Below are positions 42,770 through 51,803 of a DNA stretch of 64,000 nucleotides, one piece after another. The notes under the pieces are model-generated. The model was not told where the DNA came from. It was given only the letters and a program-made list of their open reading frames with translations, and did not search any database. Where the stretch lies: NCBI RefSeq assembly GCF_041060425.1, contig NZ_JAULBC010000001.1, positions 372,001 through 436,000 on the forward strand, written 5' to 3'. This DNA comes from Danxiaibacter flavus (GTDB lineage Bacteria > Bacteroidota > Bacteroidia > Chitinophagales > Chitinophagaceae). Made by a program: the position numbers and the translations under genes. Every line of letters begins with the position of its first letter. Within the stretch, counting starts at the first letter, position 1.

Positions 42770-45700
42770 ATGAGAAAACTAATTGTCTTTTGGCTAACGT
42801 GTTGCGGCTTTATGCAAGTTGCTGCTCAGCATGCTTCAACGGTAAAAGAATACAAAAAAGCTTTTACGACTTATCCGTTCTCGGATCCCAATCCAATTCC
42901 ATTGCTTAATCATGTATACCCATATTTCAGGTATGATGGATTTACTGATAAAGCTGTTCAGAAAGAATGGAAAGTTGTTGAATTGGAAAACGATTATATC
43001 AAAGTGATGATATTACCTGAGATAGGAGGCAAGATTTGGGCAGCGATAGAAAAATCTACCGGCCAGCCTTTCTTCTATTATAATCATGCGATCAAATTTC
43101 GTGATGTTGCCATGCGTGGCCCGTGGACAAGTGGCGGGCTTGAAGCGAACTATGGCATAATAGGTCATACACCCAACTGTGCAACGCCTGTTGATTATGT
43201 TACGCGTACCAATGCAGATGGAAGTGTTAGTTGCATTATTGGTGTGCTGGATCTGCTCACCCGCAGCAATTGGCGCATGGAGATAAACCTGCCCAAAGAC
43301 AAAGCTTATTTTTCTACAAAATCTTTCTGGTATAACTCCACACCGCTCGAGCAACCTTATTATCACTGGATGAATGGAGGTATTAAGGCTGCAGGCAATC
43401 TTGAATTCATTTATCTGGGAACGAAGTATATCGGGCACGGAGGTGAATACGCTGATTGGCCTGTGAATAAAGCGAATGGTAAAAAGATCAATTTCTACGA
43501 AGAAAATAATTTCGGCGGTTATAAATCGTATCACGTATTCGGAAAATATACCGACTTCTTTGGCGCTTACTGGCATGATGATGATTTTGGAATGGCTCGT
43601 TATGGAACGCATGACGATAAAGCAGGAAAGAAGATCTGGATCTGGGGCTTATCCCGCCAGGGAATGATCTGGGATAAATTGCTGACAGATACTGATGGTC
43701 AGTATGTGGAAGTGCAGTCCGGCAGATTGTTCAATCAGAATGCGGAGAACAGCACGTTCACGCCATTTAAGCACCGCAGTTTTTCTCCTTATGCAACAGA
43801 TGTATGGACAGAGTACTGGTATCCCGTACTACATACAAAAGGGTTTGTTGAAGCCAATGAATACGGTGCGTTAAACTTAAAACATGAAAATGGCTGGCTG
43901 AAAATTTACTTTTCCCCGGTGCAGACAATTAATGACACGTTGCAGGTGAAGGATGGTGACAACCTCATTTATAATAAAGTAGTTCAGCTTTCTCCCTTGA
44001 AAGTATTTGTGGATTCAATAAAGATTTCGGCGAATGAAAATAAACTGGTTGCAACGCTTGGTGGCACTAAACTGGTTTACGAATCAGCCCCTGAAGCAAA
44101 CGTGTTAAGCAGACCGGTAGACACGCCAAAGGACTTCGACTGGAACAGTGCGTATGGTTTGTTTCTGCAAGGCAAGGAATTGATGGATCAAAAAATGTTT
44201 CCTGCGGCAGAAGAAAAATTGAAGAAGTCGCTTGAAAAAGATCACAACTATCTTCCAGCTCTTGTGAAGATGGCGGAATTGCTCTTCCGTAACATGCGGT
44301 ATACTGAAGCGCTTGAACTGGCTAAACGTGCCTTAAGTATTGATACGCATGCTGGCGATGCAAATTATTATTATGGGTTGGTCAACGCGCAACTCGGTAA
44401 TGTAGTTGATGCAAAAGATGGTTTTGATATTGCTGCGTTATCGCCAGAATACCGCAGTGCAGCATATACTGCATTGGCTAAAGTCTACCTGAAAGAAAAG
44501 AATGCTGATAAAGCATTGATGTATGCAATAAGAGCTGTTGATTACAACAGGTTTAATATTGATGCATTACAAATGCAGGCAGTAATATTCCGTCAGCTAA
44601 ATAATAAGGAAAAGGAAAATGAAGTGTTATCCACCATTTTGGGATACGACCCATTAAACCATTTCGCTTCTTTTGAAAAATATCTTTTGCAGCCTACGAG
44701 CGACAACAAGGCAAATTTTGTAAACTCCATAAGAAATGAATTGCCGCAGGAAACATTTGCTGAACTGGCTGTTTGGTATTATAACGTGGGTTGTATTGAG
44801 GAAGCTAAGCAGGTATTCACGTTGTCACCTGCTTCTGCGGAAGCCAGCTACTGGTTGGCATATTTGACCGGGAAAAAAGTAGATGCCGGAAATATCAATC
44901 CTAATCTCGCATTTCCTTTCAGGTCTGAAACTGCAGCAGTTTTGGAAGATCTTCTGAAAAATCAAAATGACTGGCTGCTAAAATATCATTTGGCACTTAT
45001 TTATAAAGACAGGAACAGAATTGATGAATGTAAGAAGTTGCTGGCTGCTTGTGGCAGAGAGCCTTCTTTTGCGCCGTTTTATGTTGTTCGTGCAGGAGTT
45101 ATTAAAGACGCAGATGCAGCACAAAGTCTTGCCGACTTGCAAAAAGCAGCAAGCCTTGATGCGCACTGGAGATACCAGAAGCTTTTAGCCGAATATTATA
45201 TCGCCCGCCAGGAATATGAAAAGGCACTTGCTGTTACTTCTGCTTATTATAAAGCAGATCCAAACCAGTATATCATGGGCATGCTTTATGCCAAAACCTT
45301 GCTGCTAAACAAACAGTATGCTGCCGCCGATGACATTCTTACTAAGTTGAATGTGATTCCATTTGAAGGGGCGACAGAAGGGCGTGAACTATATCGTGAG
45401 GCTAAGCTGATGCAGGCCGTGCAATTGATTAAGGAAAAGAAATACAAACAGGCATTGATATTTGTAAATAAGGCAAAAGAATTCCCCGAAAACCTTGGTG
45501 TTGGTAAACCTTACGACGCTGACATTGATGTAAGACTGGAAGATTGGTTGACTTATCTCTGTCTCACCAATACCGGCAAAAAGAATGATGCAACTGCTTT
45601 ATTGCAAAAAATAACTTCATTCGAGCCAAAGGTGGATAATACCGTGCGCAATTTTATGCCATCCAACGCAATCATTACCGCCTGGGCATATGAAAAACTA

Positions 45701-45859
45701 GGTGAGAAAGAGAAAGGATTGCAATGGCTCAACGATCAGTTAAAAGCATTCCCTGAGAATAAACTCATCCAATGGAGCAAAGATATCGCTGAAGGTAAAG
45801 CCTCATCACTAACTTCCGCTGAGAAAGATGCCGGTGTAAGAGTAATTGAAGCGCTATAA
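42770..45859 (+). CDS. DUF5107 and TPR protein
   Basis: 1029 residues from ATG 42770 (signal peptide MRKLIVFWLTCCGFMQVAAQ); an upstream ATG at 42731 would add 13 residues before the signal peptide. Residues about 50-380 are DUF5107 (VMILPEIGGKIWAAIEKSTG, PWTSGGLEANYGIIGHTPNC), a galactose-mutarotase-like beta-sandwich fold in related proteins. From about 470 to the end come many TPR helices (ALVKMAELLFRNMRYTEALE). Such proteins are often encoded beside glycan utilisation genes. Its precise role is unknown. Divergent from susC with shared operators. Confidence 0.85.
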   Translation: MRKLIVFWLTCCGFMQVAAQHASTVKEYKKAFTTYPFSDPNPIPLLNHVYPYFRYDGFTDKAVQKEWKVVELENDYIKVMILPEIGGKIWAAIEKSTGQPFFYYNHAIKFRDVAMRGPWTSGGLEANYGIIGHTPNCATPVDYVTRTNADGSVSCIIGVLDLLTRSNWRMEINLPKDKAYFSTKSFWYNSTPLEQPYYHWMNGGIKAAGNLEFIYLGTKYIGHGGEYADWPVNKANGKKINFYEENNFGGYKSYHVFGKYTDFFGAYWHDDDFGMARYGTHDDKAGKKIWIWGLSRQGMIWDKLLTDTDGQYVEVQSGRLFNQNAENSTFTPFKHRSFSPYATDVWTEYWYPVLHTKGFVEANEYGALNLKHENGWLKIYFSPVQTINDTLQVKDGDNLIYNKVVQLSPLKVFVDSIKISANENKLVATLGGTKLVYESAPEANVLSRPVDTPKDFDWNSAYGLFLQGKELMDQKMFPAAEEKLKKSLEKDHNYLPALVKMAELLFRNMRYTEALELAKRALSIDTHAGDANYYYGLVNAQLGNVVDAKDGFDIAALSPEYRSAAYTALAKVYLKEKNADKALMYAIRAVDYNRFNIDALQMQAVIFRQLNNKEKENEVLSTILGYDPLNHFASFEKYLLQPTSDNKANFVNSIRNELPQETFAELAVWYYNVGCIEEAKQVFTLSPASAEASYWLAYLTGKKVDAGNINPNLAFPFRSETAAVLEDLLKNQNDWLLKYHLALIYKDRNRIDECKKLLAACGREPSFAPFYVVRAGVIKDADAAQSLADLQKAASLDAHWRYQKLLAEYYIARQEYEKALAVTSAYYKADPNQYIMGMLYAKTLLLNKQYAAADDILTKLNVIPFEGATEGRELYREAKLMQAVQLIKEKKYKQALIFVNKAKEFPENLGVGKPYDADIDVRLEDWLTYLCLTNTGKKNDATALLQKITSFEPKVDNTVRNFMPSNAIITAWAYEKLGEKEKGLQWLNDQLKAFPENKLIQWSKDIAEGKASSLTSAEKDAGVRVIEAL

Positions 45860-45860
45860 A

Positions 45861-46085
45861 AACAAGCTTAAAGCCTAAAGCCCAAAGCTTAGAACTTTGG
45901 GCTGGCTTCATTTGTGTTTTTAGTTAATAATAGATTGGAATAAACGTACAACGTACAACTCCTCCATCAGTTTTAGGCTTTAAGCTTTGGGTTTTAAGCT
46001 TTCTTCTTCTCAATAAACGTACAACGTATAACTTATAACGTACAACTCGGTTTTAGGCTTTAAGCTTTGGGCTTTAAGCTTGCTT
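45861..46085. repeat. Short-word intergenic repeat, duplicated
   Basis: Words TTTTAGGCTTTAAGCTTTGGG and AACGTACAACGTACAAC alternate. A unit of about 75 bp (from 45940 and again from 46010) is directly duplicated. An inverted copy at 45863-45905 includes the hairpin AGCCCAAAG/CTTTGGGCT (45879-45903), which may terminate the DUF5107 transcript. No gene. Confidence 0.8.
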
Positions 46086-46087
46086 CT

Positions 46088-47023
46088 TCACGACTGCTTA
46101 GACGTTTTTGCAGGTTTTACGGTACGTAAGAAAGTATATATTGCTTTTAGCTCAGTGTCGCTCATGCGTTTAAAAGAGTTCCAGGGCATCTCGCTGTAAG
46201 AAATTTTCTTTCCTTCTCTGAATCGGCTGATAAAATCTTCCTGGCTCCAGTCAGAGATTCTTCCGGTTGAATCGGGTGTGAGGTTTGGCGGTGAAAGTTG
46301 CATCTTCGGATCAGGCCCCATTGGTCCGCCGCCGGCGAATGGTTCTCCTACAAATCTACCAATCCCATCTCTCATCGTGTGGCAACCATTACAATTGGCT
46401 ACATTTATCGCCAGGTATTTACCATATTCAGCGCTGGTGTCTTTCTTAATTTGCTTCAGCACTTCACCCGCTGGTCCAACAGGCTTGATCAAAAAAGCCT
46501 TAATCATATTACCCATTACATTCAGATCATGATCGGGAACCTTGTTGCTTACCGGTTTTAATGTGCGTAAATAAGATATTACCGCGGTAAGATCTTCATC
46601 ACTCATATTATGAAACGGCATAAAGTCGTACATGACAGTACCGTTGGGATGTACGCCATAACGTAAGGCACGTGCAATTTCTTCGTCTTTAAAGTTGCCT
46701 ATGCCTGTAGTTTTATCAGAGGTAATATTCCTTGTGTATATTTTACCGAAAGGAAGGTCGAATACTACGCCACCTGAAAGTGGTACTTCCTGTCCAAGTT
46801 TTATCAATGAATCTGAATTTGATTTACTGTGGCAGTCGGCACAGTGTGCTGGCCCAAAAACCAGGTTCTTTCCGGTCGCAATAATTGTGCTGTCTTTGCT
46901 TGCATGAATTGCGGGGTAAGGAGCGTCGTAGTGAACATTTTGCCTCGTAACGGTTAGGATTGCAATGATCAGAATCAGCATAAGCAATACGATTCCGGTC
47001 CACTTGAAAATTTTCTTGATCAT
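46088..47023 (-). CDS. Di-haem c-type cytochrome
   Basis: 311 residues with one N-terminal membrane anchor (IVLLMLILIIAILTV) and two CxxCH haem sites: CADCH (about 58) and CNGCH (about 210), each followed by a distal Met-containing segment (VMYDFMPFHNMSDEDL and EMPWNSFKRMSD). Two cytochrome c domains facing the periplasm; a role in electron transfer to an oxidase or dehydrogenase is inferred. No redox partner gene is adjacent. Its upstream region is unusually long and contains small ORFs. Confidence 0.88.
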   Translation of the reverse strand: MIKKIFKWTGIVLLMLILIIAILTVTRQNVHYDAPYPAIHASKDSTIIATGKNLVFGPAHCADCHSKSNSDSLIKLGQEVPLSGGVVFDLPFGKIYTRNITSDKTTGIGNFKDEEIARALRYGVHPNGTVMYDFMPFHNMSDEDLTAVISYLRTLKPVSNKVPDHDLNVMGNMIKAFLIKPVGPAGEVLKQIKKDTSAEYGKYLAINVANCNGCHTMRDGIGRFVGEPFAGGGPMGPDPKMQLSPPNLTPDSTGRISDWSQEDFISRFREGKKISYSEMPWNSFKRMSDTELKAIYTFLRTVKPAKTSKQS

Positions 47024-47210
47024 ACAGGTGTTTAGTGTTGTTTGGTTAACGTTTTTTAATGGTTCGGATAATAAATCTGAGATTGTCTTTGCCGGTTGAA
47101 GGGTTAGGGCTACCCGGCTTTCATCTCATTTTTCATCCAACATGTTTTTTAGGTTAGGGTTGATGTCTTCTTTCGTTGCTATTTCCGTTCTTTCGTTTTC
47201 AAAATAATTT

Positions 47211-47342
47211 CTACGTTAAATAAGGTTTAGTGTTGACTGCATCGAATTTTACAGTGCTTAGGGTTGAAAAAGGGATACTTTGTTCCGGAGGTTCAGGATT
47301 TAGTTTTTTAAGTGCCGGTTGAATATCCCAATTCTTATTCAT
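47211..47342 (-). CDS. Small peptide unit (43 aa), array member 2
   Basis: MNKNWDIQPALKKLNPEPPE opens it and AVNTKPYLT closes it. The same frame is open for about 15 codons before the ATG and contains DPNLKK, which matches NPNLKN in units 1 and 3, so the true 5' end may be elsewhere or frameshifted. No Cys, no membrane segment. Function not recognised. Coding status is uncertain; the argument is shared peptide words in three neighbouring units. Confidence 0.35.
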   Translation of the reverse strand: MNKNWDIQPALKKLNPEPPEQSIPFSTLSTVKFDAVNTKPYLT

Positions 47343-47458
47343 CGCTTTTTTTAGGTTTGGGTCGAATTTGTCCGCGTTTAGTCCCGTTCAATTGTATCTT
47401 TTATCATCTGTTCTTCGTTCGTTTTTCAATGGTTTCCGGAGAGAGAAAACTGAGCCAC

Positions 47459-47602
47459 TTATTGTTCCATCTCAGGGTTTAAGGTTTCCGGTGTCTCGCT
47501 CAGTTTTTTCGCATCCAGGGTCTTTTTATTTTTTAAGTTCGGGTTGATCTTGTTTAGGGATGAGTGAAATAAAGATTTCTCTTTTTGCGCCCTCTCACTC
47601 AT
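47459..47602 (-). CDS. Small peptide unit (47 aa), array member 1
   Basis: Complete ATG-to-TAA frame: MSERAQKEKSLFHSSLNK at the start, INPNLKNKKTLDAKK in the middle, LNPEMEQ at the end. Lys-rich, no Cys. The words NPNLKN and LNPE(x)EQ recur in unit 2. A 10-bp inverted repeat (GGATGAGTGA/TCACTCATCC) overlaps its start codon. Function not recognised. Confidence 0.4.
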   Translation of the reverse strand: MSERAQKEKSLFHSSLNKINPNLKNKKTLDAKKLSETPETLNPEMEQ

Positions 47603-47687
47603 CCGTTACCAGTTCTTTAAAGGGTCTGGTTTGAAAATGTAGGGTTTAGTTCGATTGATGACGCAAAGCTAGCACGCGGGACATCAT

Positions 47688-47732
47688 GTGAAAAGTACAT
47701 AACGTATGAATGGTGAAAAGTGCGGTATGAAT
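47688..47732. promoter_or_regulatory. Direct repeats upstream of the peptide array
   Basis: GTGAAAAGT...GTATGAAT occurs twice, starting at 47688 and 47713, 25 bp apart. Imperfect direct repeats at this spacing suit a LytTR-type regulator, one of which is encoded at 50320-51093. No experimental support. Confidence 0.35.
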
Positions 47733-47837
47733 TGCATATATTATGTAGGAATTGTTGAAATCCTTACTGGTAAAGGGTTTCAGGTGTGATTAATCTTTTT
47801 TGAGTGTGTGATTTTTCACATAAGCCTGGTGTGTTTT

Positions 47838-47930
47838 TTACTCTAAAGGGGCGTTATCCTGTTCAGGTAAATCGCCGATCCGCGGTTTTTCGATGTCTGA
47901 TCTACTTAAATCAGATTCGCGTTTATTCAT
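47838..47930 (-). CDS. Small ORF (30 aa)
   Basis: Complete ATG-to-TAA frame starting MNKRESDLSRSDIEKPR and ending NAPLE. Highly charged; no match to the array units. Shown because its composition is protein-like; it may be chance. Confidence 0.25.
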   Translation of the reverse strand: MNKRESDLSRSDIEKPRIGDLPEQDNAPLE

Positions 47931-47942
47931 TCAGGCAGGGAG

Positions 47943-48010
47943 TTTGCATTTTAACCTTACGCCTCACGCCTTATACCTCACTCCTTATCCCTCACACCCT
48001 ATACCTGGGC
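47943..48010. repeat. Short-word repeat upstream of the LytS kinase gene
   Basis: Words CCTCACGCCTTATACCTCAC and CCCTCACACCCTATACC belong to the same family and orientation as 10319-10388. Confidence 0.75.
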
Positions 48011-48118
48011 CAAAACGCTGCCAGTGCACAGTTCATCCCCATAAATGCTCAATTGATGCGTTGTTTCTGTTCGTGACATGTAAAAATGCACTAACTTGTT
48101 AATACAACCCATGATAGA

Positions 48119-49201
48119 ATGGCTAGCTTATTTCAACATCGCATAAAATTACCCCAGTACACCCGGCAGGATAAATGGATCTTTCTCTGTGTAATGCCCA
48201 TTATTGTTATAGTACTTAACATGGTTCTTTTAAAGAAGACATATTTTTCAAGCCTTAAGAACTTTTTGCTTGGCAGTATGATCATCTTTTTATTGATAGG
48301 GTCAATGTGGCAATTGTTCACACGTATTGCAATTTATTTTCGCGACAAATTTCCTACAGGGTCCAAAACAGCGCAGCGGTTGTGTACTTCTATTATATGT
48401 TTTGTCTTCATAACAGATGTTGTTATCACGCTTATCTTCTGGTTATATAACCAGTTACATTTAACACCTAAACCTTTATCTCTGAAAAGTTACCTGTGGT
48501 CATTGTTGTTTGGTTTTCTTATAAACGTGTTTGTAACATTCCTGCATGAAGGTGTTTCCGCTTTTGAAAAATGGAGAATCACTTTTGTAGAGACCGATCA
48601 GTTAAGAAAGGAATATGTAAAAGGAAAATTGCTTGGATTAAAAGGGCAGTTAAATCCTCACTTTCTTTTTAACAGTTTCAATTCTTTGTCAAGCCTTATT
48701 AATGAGAATACAGAAAAAGCCGAGCAGTTCCTGAATGAAATGAGTAAGGTGTTTTCTTACATGCTCAGCAGTCAGCACGAGCACCTCGTTACGCTTACAA
48801 CTGAATTACAATTTTTGCAATCGTATTACTATCTTCTTAAAGAGCGGTATGGTGACGCTTTTCATCTGGATGTAGATGTATTACGTGAACACGAGGATTG
48901 GTATCTGCCGCCTTTTACTTTACAGTTGCTGCTGGAAAATACAATAGGCGGAAATGTAATATCCAAAGATGTTCCGCTGTACATAAGTATAACGACTTTA
49001 CACAATGGATGGCTTGAAATTAGTAACAGTATTCACGAAAGAGAAGGAGAGGAGAGTGTGCAGGATAGTGAAGGGTTAATAAATATCACCAACAAGATAA
49101 GATTGCTCACAAGACAAACAATGTTCGTGAATCACTCGATTGATTGCCGCACCATACGGTTGCCTTTGTTGAATAAGAACGAAATGAGTATTGCTGTATA
49201 A
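48119..49201 (+). CDS. LytS-type sensor histidine kinase 1, divergent ATPase domain
   Basis: 360 residues: four membrane helices in residues 20-160, a His-kinase segment with LKGQLNPHFLFNSFNSLSSL (about 174-193), then an ATPase region. The N-box reads LLENTIGGN rather than the canonical ENAxKHN seen in its neighbour, and the usual GIGLxN box is replaced by SEGLINITNK. It may therefore bind ATP poorly or act as an allosteric partner. It precedes a second kinase by 11 bp, so the two are co-transcribed. Confidence 0.85.
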   Translation: MASLFQHRIKLPQYTRQDKWIFLCVMPIIVIVLNMVLLKKTYFSSLKNFLLGSMIIFLLIGSMWQLFTRIAIYFRDKFPTGSKTAQRLCTSIICFVFITDVVITLIFWLYNQLHLTPKPLSLKSYLWSLLFGFLINVFVTFLHEGVSAFEKWRITFVETDQLRKEYVKGKLLGLKGQLNPHFLFNSFNSLSSLINENTEKAEQFLNEMSKVFSYMLSSQHEHLVTLTTELQFLQSYYYLLKERYGDAFHLDVDVLREHEDWYLPPFTLQLLLENTIGGNVISKDVPLYISITTLHNGWLEISNSIHEREGEESVQDSEGLINITNKIRLLTRQTMFVNHSIDCRTIRLPLLNKNEMSIAV

Positions 49202-49212
49202 AGAAAGAAAAG

Positions 49213-50316
49213 ATGAAAAGCTGGATGAAACCTTCCCGTGTTGAATGGATATCATTCATTGTTCTGATGCCGGTCATCGATCTGCTGCTGAATTACCTTT
49301 TGTTTGGCGAGCGGTTATGGTGGGAGCCGGACATTTGGCTGTACTCCGGAACGCTGGTTTTTGTGCAGGGCTTTTGTTCCTGGTATTTGCACGTACTATC
49401 TATGCACTGGCTCCGCGTTAAATATCCGCAGTTGAATCAAACAACGTTAAGAGTTGCCATACTTGTTCCGCTGCATATCAGTCTCATATTTCTCACCTTT
49501 GCCATGTTGTTCTATGGCTACGACAGGTACAATTTTCTAGGTTATAAGTTAAATGAGGATAACCTACGGCTCGCGTTTTACATGGCGATTGCACTGACAG
49601 CTATTGCTACAACTTTGTGGGAATCTGAATACTCGCTTAAGAAGTATAAGGAAAGCATGAAGGAGAAAGAGCAGGTGCAACAATTGGCAATTGAACAGGA
49701 GTTTGAAACACTGAAAAACCAGGTGAATCCACATTTTTTATTTAATTGCTTCAATACCCTTTCGTCGCTGATTACGGAAGATCCCGGGCAGGCTGATGCG
49801 TTTTTGAATGAGTTGAGTAAGGTATATCGCTACTTGCTGAATAATATCGAAGAAAAGCTAACCACACTTGAAAAGGAATTGGCATTTATTGAATCATTCT
49901 TCAGTCTTTTGAAAACACGATACGGAAGTGCCATTGAGTTACACGTAGATGTTGAGGCCAAATACAGGCATCATTTAATTCCTTCCTTAAGCCTGCAATT
50001 GTTGATTGAAAATGCAGTAAAGCACAATATTATTTCAAAACATCAGCCACTGGAAATTGAGGTTTTTGTTGAAGATGAAAAGTTGATGGTGGAAAACAAT
50101 CTGCAGCGTAAAATAATCAAAGCTGTTTCCCACAATATTGGATTAAAAACTATAAAAGCAAAATATGAACTGTTGAAGAAGACCGGTTTTTCCGTAATGG
50201 ATGACGGTGAACGTTTTAAAGTAGCATTACCCCTGATCTCTTTAGAAAAAGAAGAATCCGGACAGGCGATGAAACATAAACTGGACAAGAAAAAGTTTAA
50301 CCAGGTAAAAATGTAA
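49213..50316 (+). CDS. LytS-type sensor histidine kinase 2
   Basis: 367 residues, same layout: four membrane segments to about residue 140, FETLKNQVNPHFLFNCFNTL (about 164-183) with the phospho-accepting His, N-box LLIENAVKHN and G-box SHNIGLKTI are near canonical. It probably phosphorylates the LytTR regulator encoded three bases downstream. It looks like a duplicate of kinase 1. No signal domain is visible beyond the membrane helices. Confidence 0.9.
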   Translation: MKSWMKPSRVEWISFIVLMPVIDLLLNYLLFGERLWWEPDIWLYSGTLVFVQGFCSWYLHVLSMHWLRVKYPQLNQTTLRVAILVPLHISLIFLTFAMLFYGYDRYNFLGYKLNEDNLRLAFYMAIALTAIATTLWESEYSLKKYKESMKEKEQVQQLAIEQEFETLKNQVNPHFLFNCFNTLSSLITEDPGQADAFLNELSKVYRYLLNNIEEKLTTLEKELAFIESFFSLLKTRYGSAIELHVDVEAKYRHHLIPSLSLQLLIENAVKHNIISKHQPLEIEVFVEDEKLMVENNLQRKIIKAVSHNIGLKTIKAKYELLKKTGFSVMDDGERFKVALPLISLEKEESGQAMKHKLDKKKFNQVKM

Positions 50317-50319
50317 TGT

Positions 50320-51093
50320 ATGAAAATTTTGATTGTAGAAGATGAAGACCTTGCTGTAAAGAAGATACGTAAAACACTGGCTGATGTGGATGCGGACGCA
50401 GAAGTGGTGGGCGTAACAGATAGCATTAAGACCAGCGTGGAATGGCTGCGTAACAACCCTTCTCCTGATCTGATTCTGATGGATGTAGAGCTTTCTGATG
50501 GACAGAGTTTTGAGATCTTTAGCCGGTTGGATGTTAAAAGTCCGGTGATATTTACAACCTCTTACGATGAATTTGCACTGAAGGCATTTAAAGTGAACAG
50601 CGTTGATTATCTGCTGAAACCTATTCAAAAAGAAGATCTCGACAAAGCCTTGCTGAAATACAGGCAGCTAAAAACGCTTTACGCGGAGAACACTGCATCG
50701 GTAAATGTTGATAGTATCGTGCAGGAGATTAAACAAAAATTGCAACCGAAGGAATACCGTAAACGTTTTCTCGTGAAAAGTGGGCAACGGTTGGTATCAG
50801 TAGATGTTGAAGAGATTGCATTCTTCTTCAGCGATGGAAGACTTAATTTCTTCAAGACTTTCGATAACAAGAAATATGTTGTTGATTATACGATGGATGA
50901 GCTGGAAGATATGCTGGATAAGCAAAAGTATTTCCGCATAAGCCGTTCATTTTACGTGTCTATTAACAGCGTAGAACAGATTCATGATTACTTCGGCAAC
51001 AGGTTGTTATTGAACGTGAAGCCTGCTGTAGAGAAAGAAGCAATTGTAAGCCGCGAAAAAGTGGCTGATTTTAAAAAATGGATGGGCAAATAA
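50320..51093 (+). CDS. LytTR family response regulator
   Basis: 257 residues. Receiver domain (1-115): MKILIVEDEDLA, phospho-acceptor Asp in DLILMDVELSDG (about 54), KPIQKEDLDKAL. LytTR DNA-binding domain (about 150-257): RFLVKSGQRLVSVDVEEIAF, FRISRSFYVSINSVEQIHDY. LytTR proteins bind imperfect direct repeats. It is third in an operon with two LytS kinases and diverges from the small-peptide region at 47.2-47.7 kb. Confidence 0.93.
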   Translation: MKILIVEDEDLAVKKIRKTLADVDADAEVVGVTDSIKTSVEWLRNNPSPDLILMDVELSDGQSFEIFSRLDVKSPVIFTTSYDEFALKAFKVNSVDYLLKPIQKEDLDKALLKYRQLKTLYAENTASVNVDSIVQEIKQKLQPKEYRKRFLVKSGQRLVSVDVEEIAFFFSDGRLNFFKTFDNKKYVVDYTMDELEDMLDKQKYFRISRSFYVSINSVEQIHDYFGNRLLLNVKPAVEKEAIVSREKVADFKKWMGK

Positions 51094-51248
51094 TTTGCTC
51101 ATCCGTTTTAGCCCGCAATTGATACGCTGAAAAACTCCGTTCATACATAAGTGCGTTGTACGTTAGTGATGCCCGTGCTAATTTTACGCCGCATTTAAAA
51201 CACCAGGGTATTAAACCCTGTTCAATACTAAACCTTAAAAAATAGAAA

Positions 51249-51803
51249 ATGAAGAAGACAGCTCTAAGCCTCGTGCTTTGTGTGGTGGTATTTTTAGGCG
51301 CCTGCCAGAAAAAAGAAACAACCGCTCCCTCCGGCGGTGACAATGGATCCGGAGCTCCCACGCCCGCCTTTCTCCAGGGGAAATGGTTACACGGAAATTT
51401 TGCAATGGCGAGTTATTGGGCCTATGACGGGAGTTATCAGGGTAATCCGTTTGAACAATCTGTGGCCTTTAATTTTTTGCCTGGTAGCCGTTATGAGTTC
51501 TTTTATATTGGGAGAACCAAAGATTATAATGGCTGTGCAACAGATGGTTTGTCGTACTTCAAAGGGACCATTAAGTTTAACACGGCAGAAAATTCTTTTG
51601 AAGTACATCCAACTGAAGGTCATTTTAAAGGCTTCTATACCTGCGCTTCAAACCGCAATTTTGATCGTGCTGCCAAGCCGGACGAATTAAATGTATCCAC
51701 CTTTTATTATTCGCTTGAAGAGCAAAACGGAATGCAATATGTGCGGATCAGCCAGACCAGGAATGATCAATACGCGAGCTATTTTAAAAGCACGACATGG
51801 TAA
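51249..51803 (+). CDS. Hypothetical lipoprotein
   Basis: 184 residues with lipobox (ALSLVLCVVVFLGACQKKE) and a Gly/Ser-rich stretch before the mature domain. The domain (GKWLHGNFAMASYWAYDG, FEQSVAFNFLPGSRYEFFYI) has the W-x-strand-rich look of lipocalin-like 'residual activity' proteins of Bacteroidota, but I do not recognise a named family. Two Cys in the mature part (NGCATDG, FYTCASN) may pair. Possibly controlled by the adjacent LytTR regulator. Confidence 0.7.
   Translation: MKKTALSLVLCVVVFLGACQKKETTAPSGGDNGSGAPTPAFLQGKWLHGNFAMASYWAYDGSYQGNPFEQSVAFNFLPGSRYEFFYIGRTKDYNGCATDGLSYFKGTIKFNTAENSFEVHPTEGHFKGFYTCASNRNFDRAAKPDELNVSTFYYSLEEQNGMQYVRISQTRNDQYASYFKSTTW

Noticed and set aside
47211..47602. 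Calling the small units lanthipeptide or graspetide precursors
   Set aside because: No Cys-rich core, no GG leader motif, and no modification or ATP-grasp gene nearby; the class cannot be supported.
47804..48076. 90-codon plus-strand open frame before the LytS gene
   Set aside because: It runs through the short-word repeat tract, has no recognisable protein character, and gives a biased composition.
48119..51093. Agr-like quorum sensing
   Set aside because: No AgrB-like protease or processing transporter is present; only the kinase and LytTR parts match.
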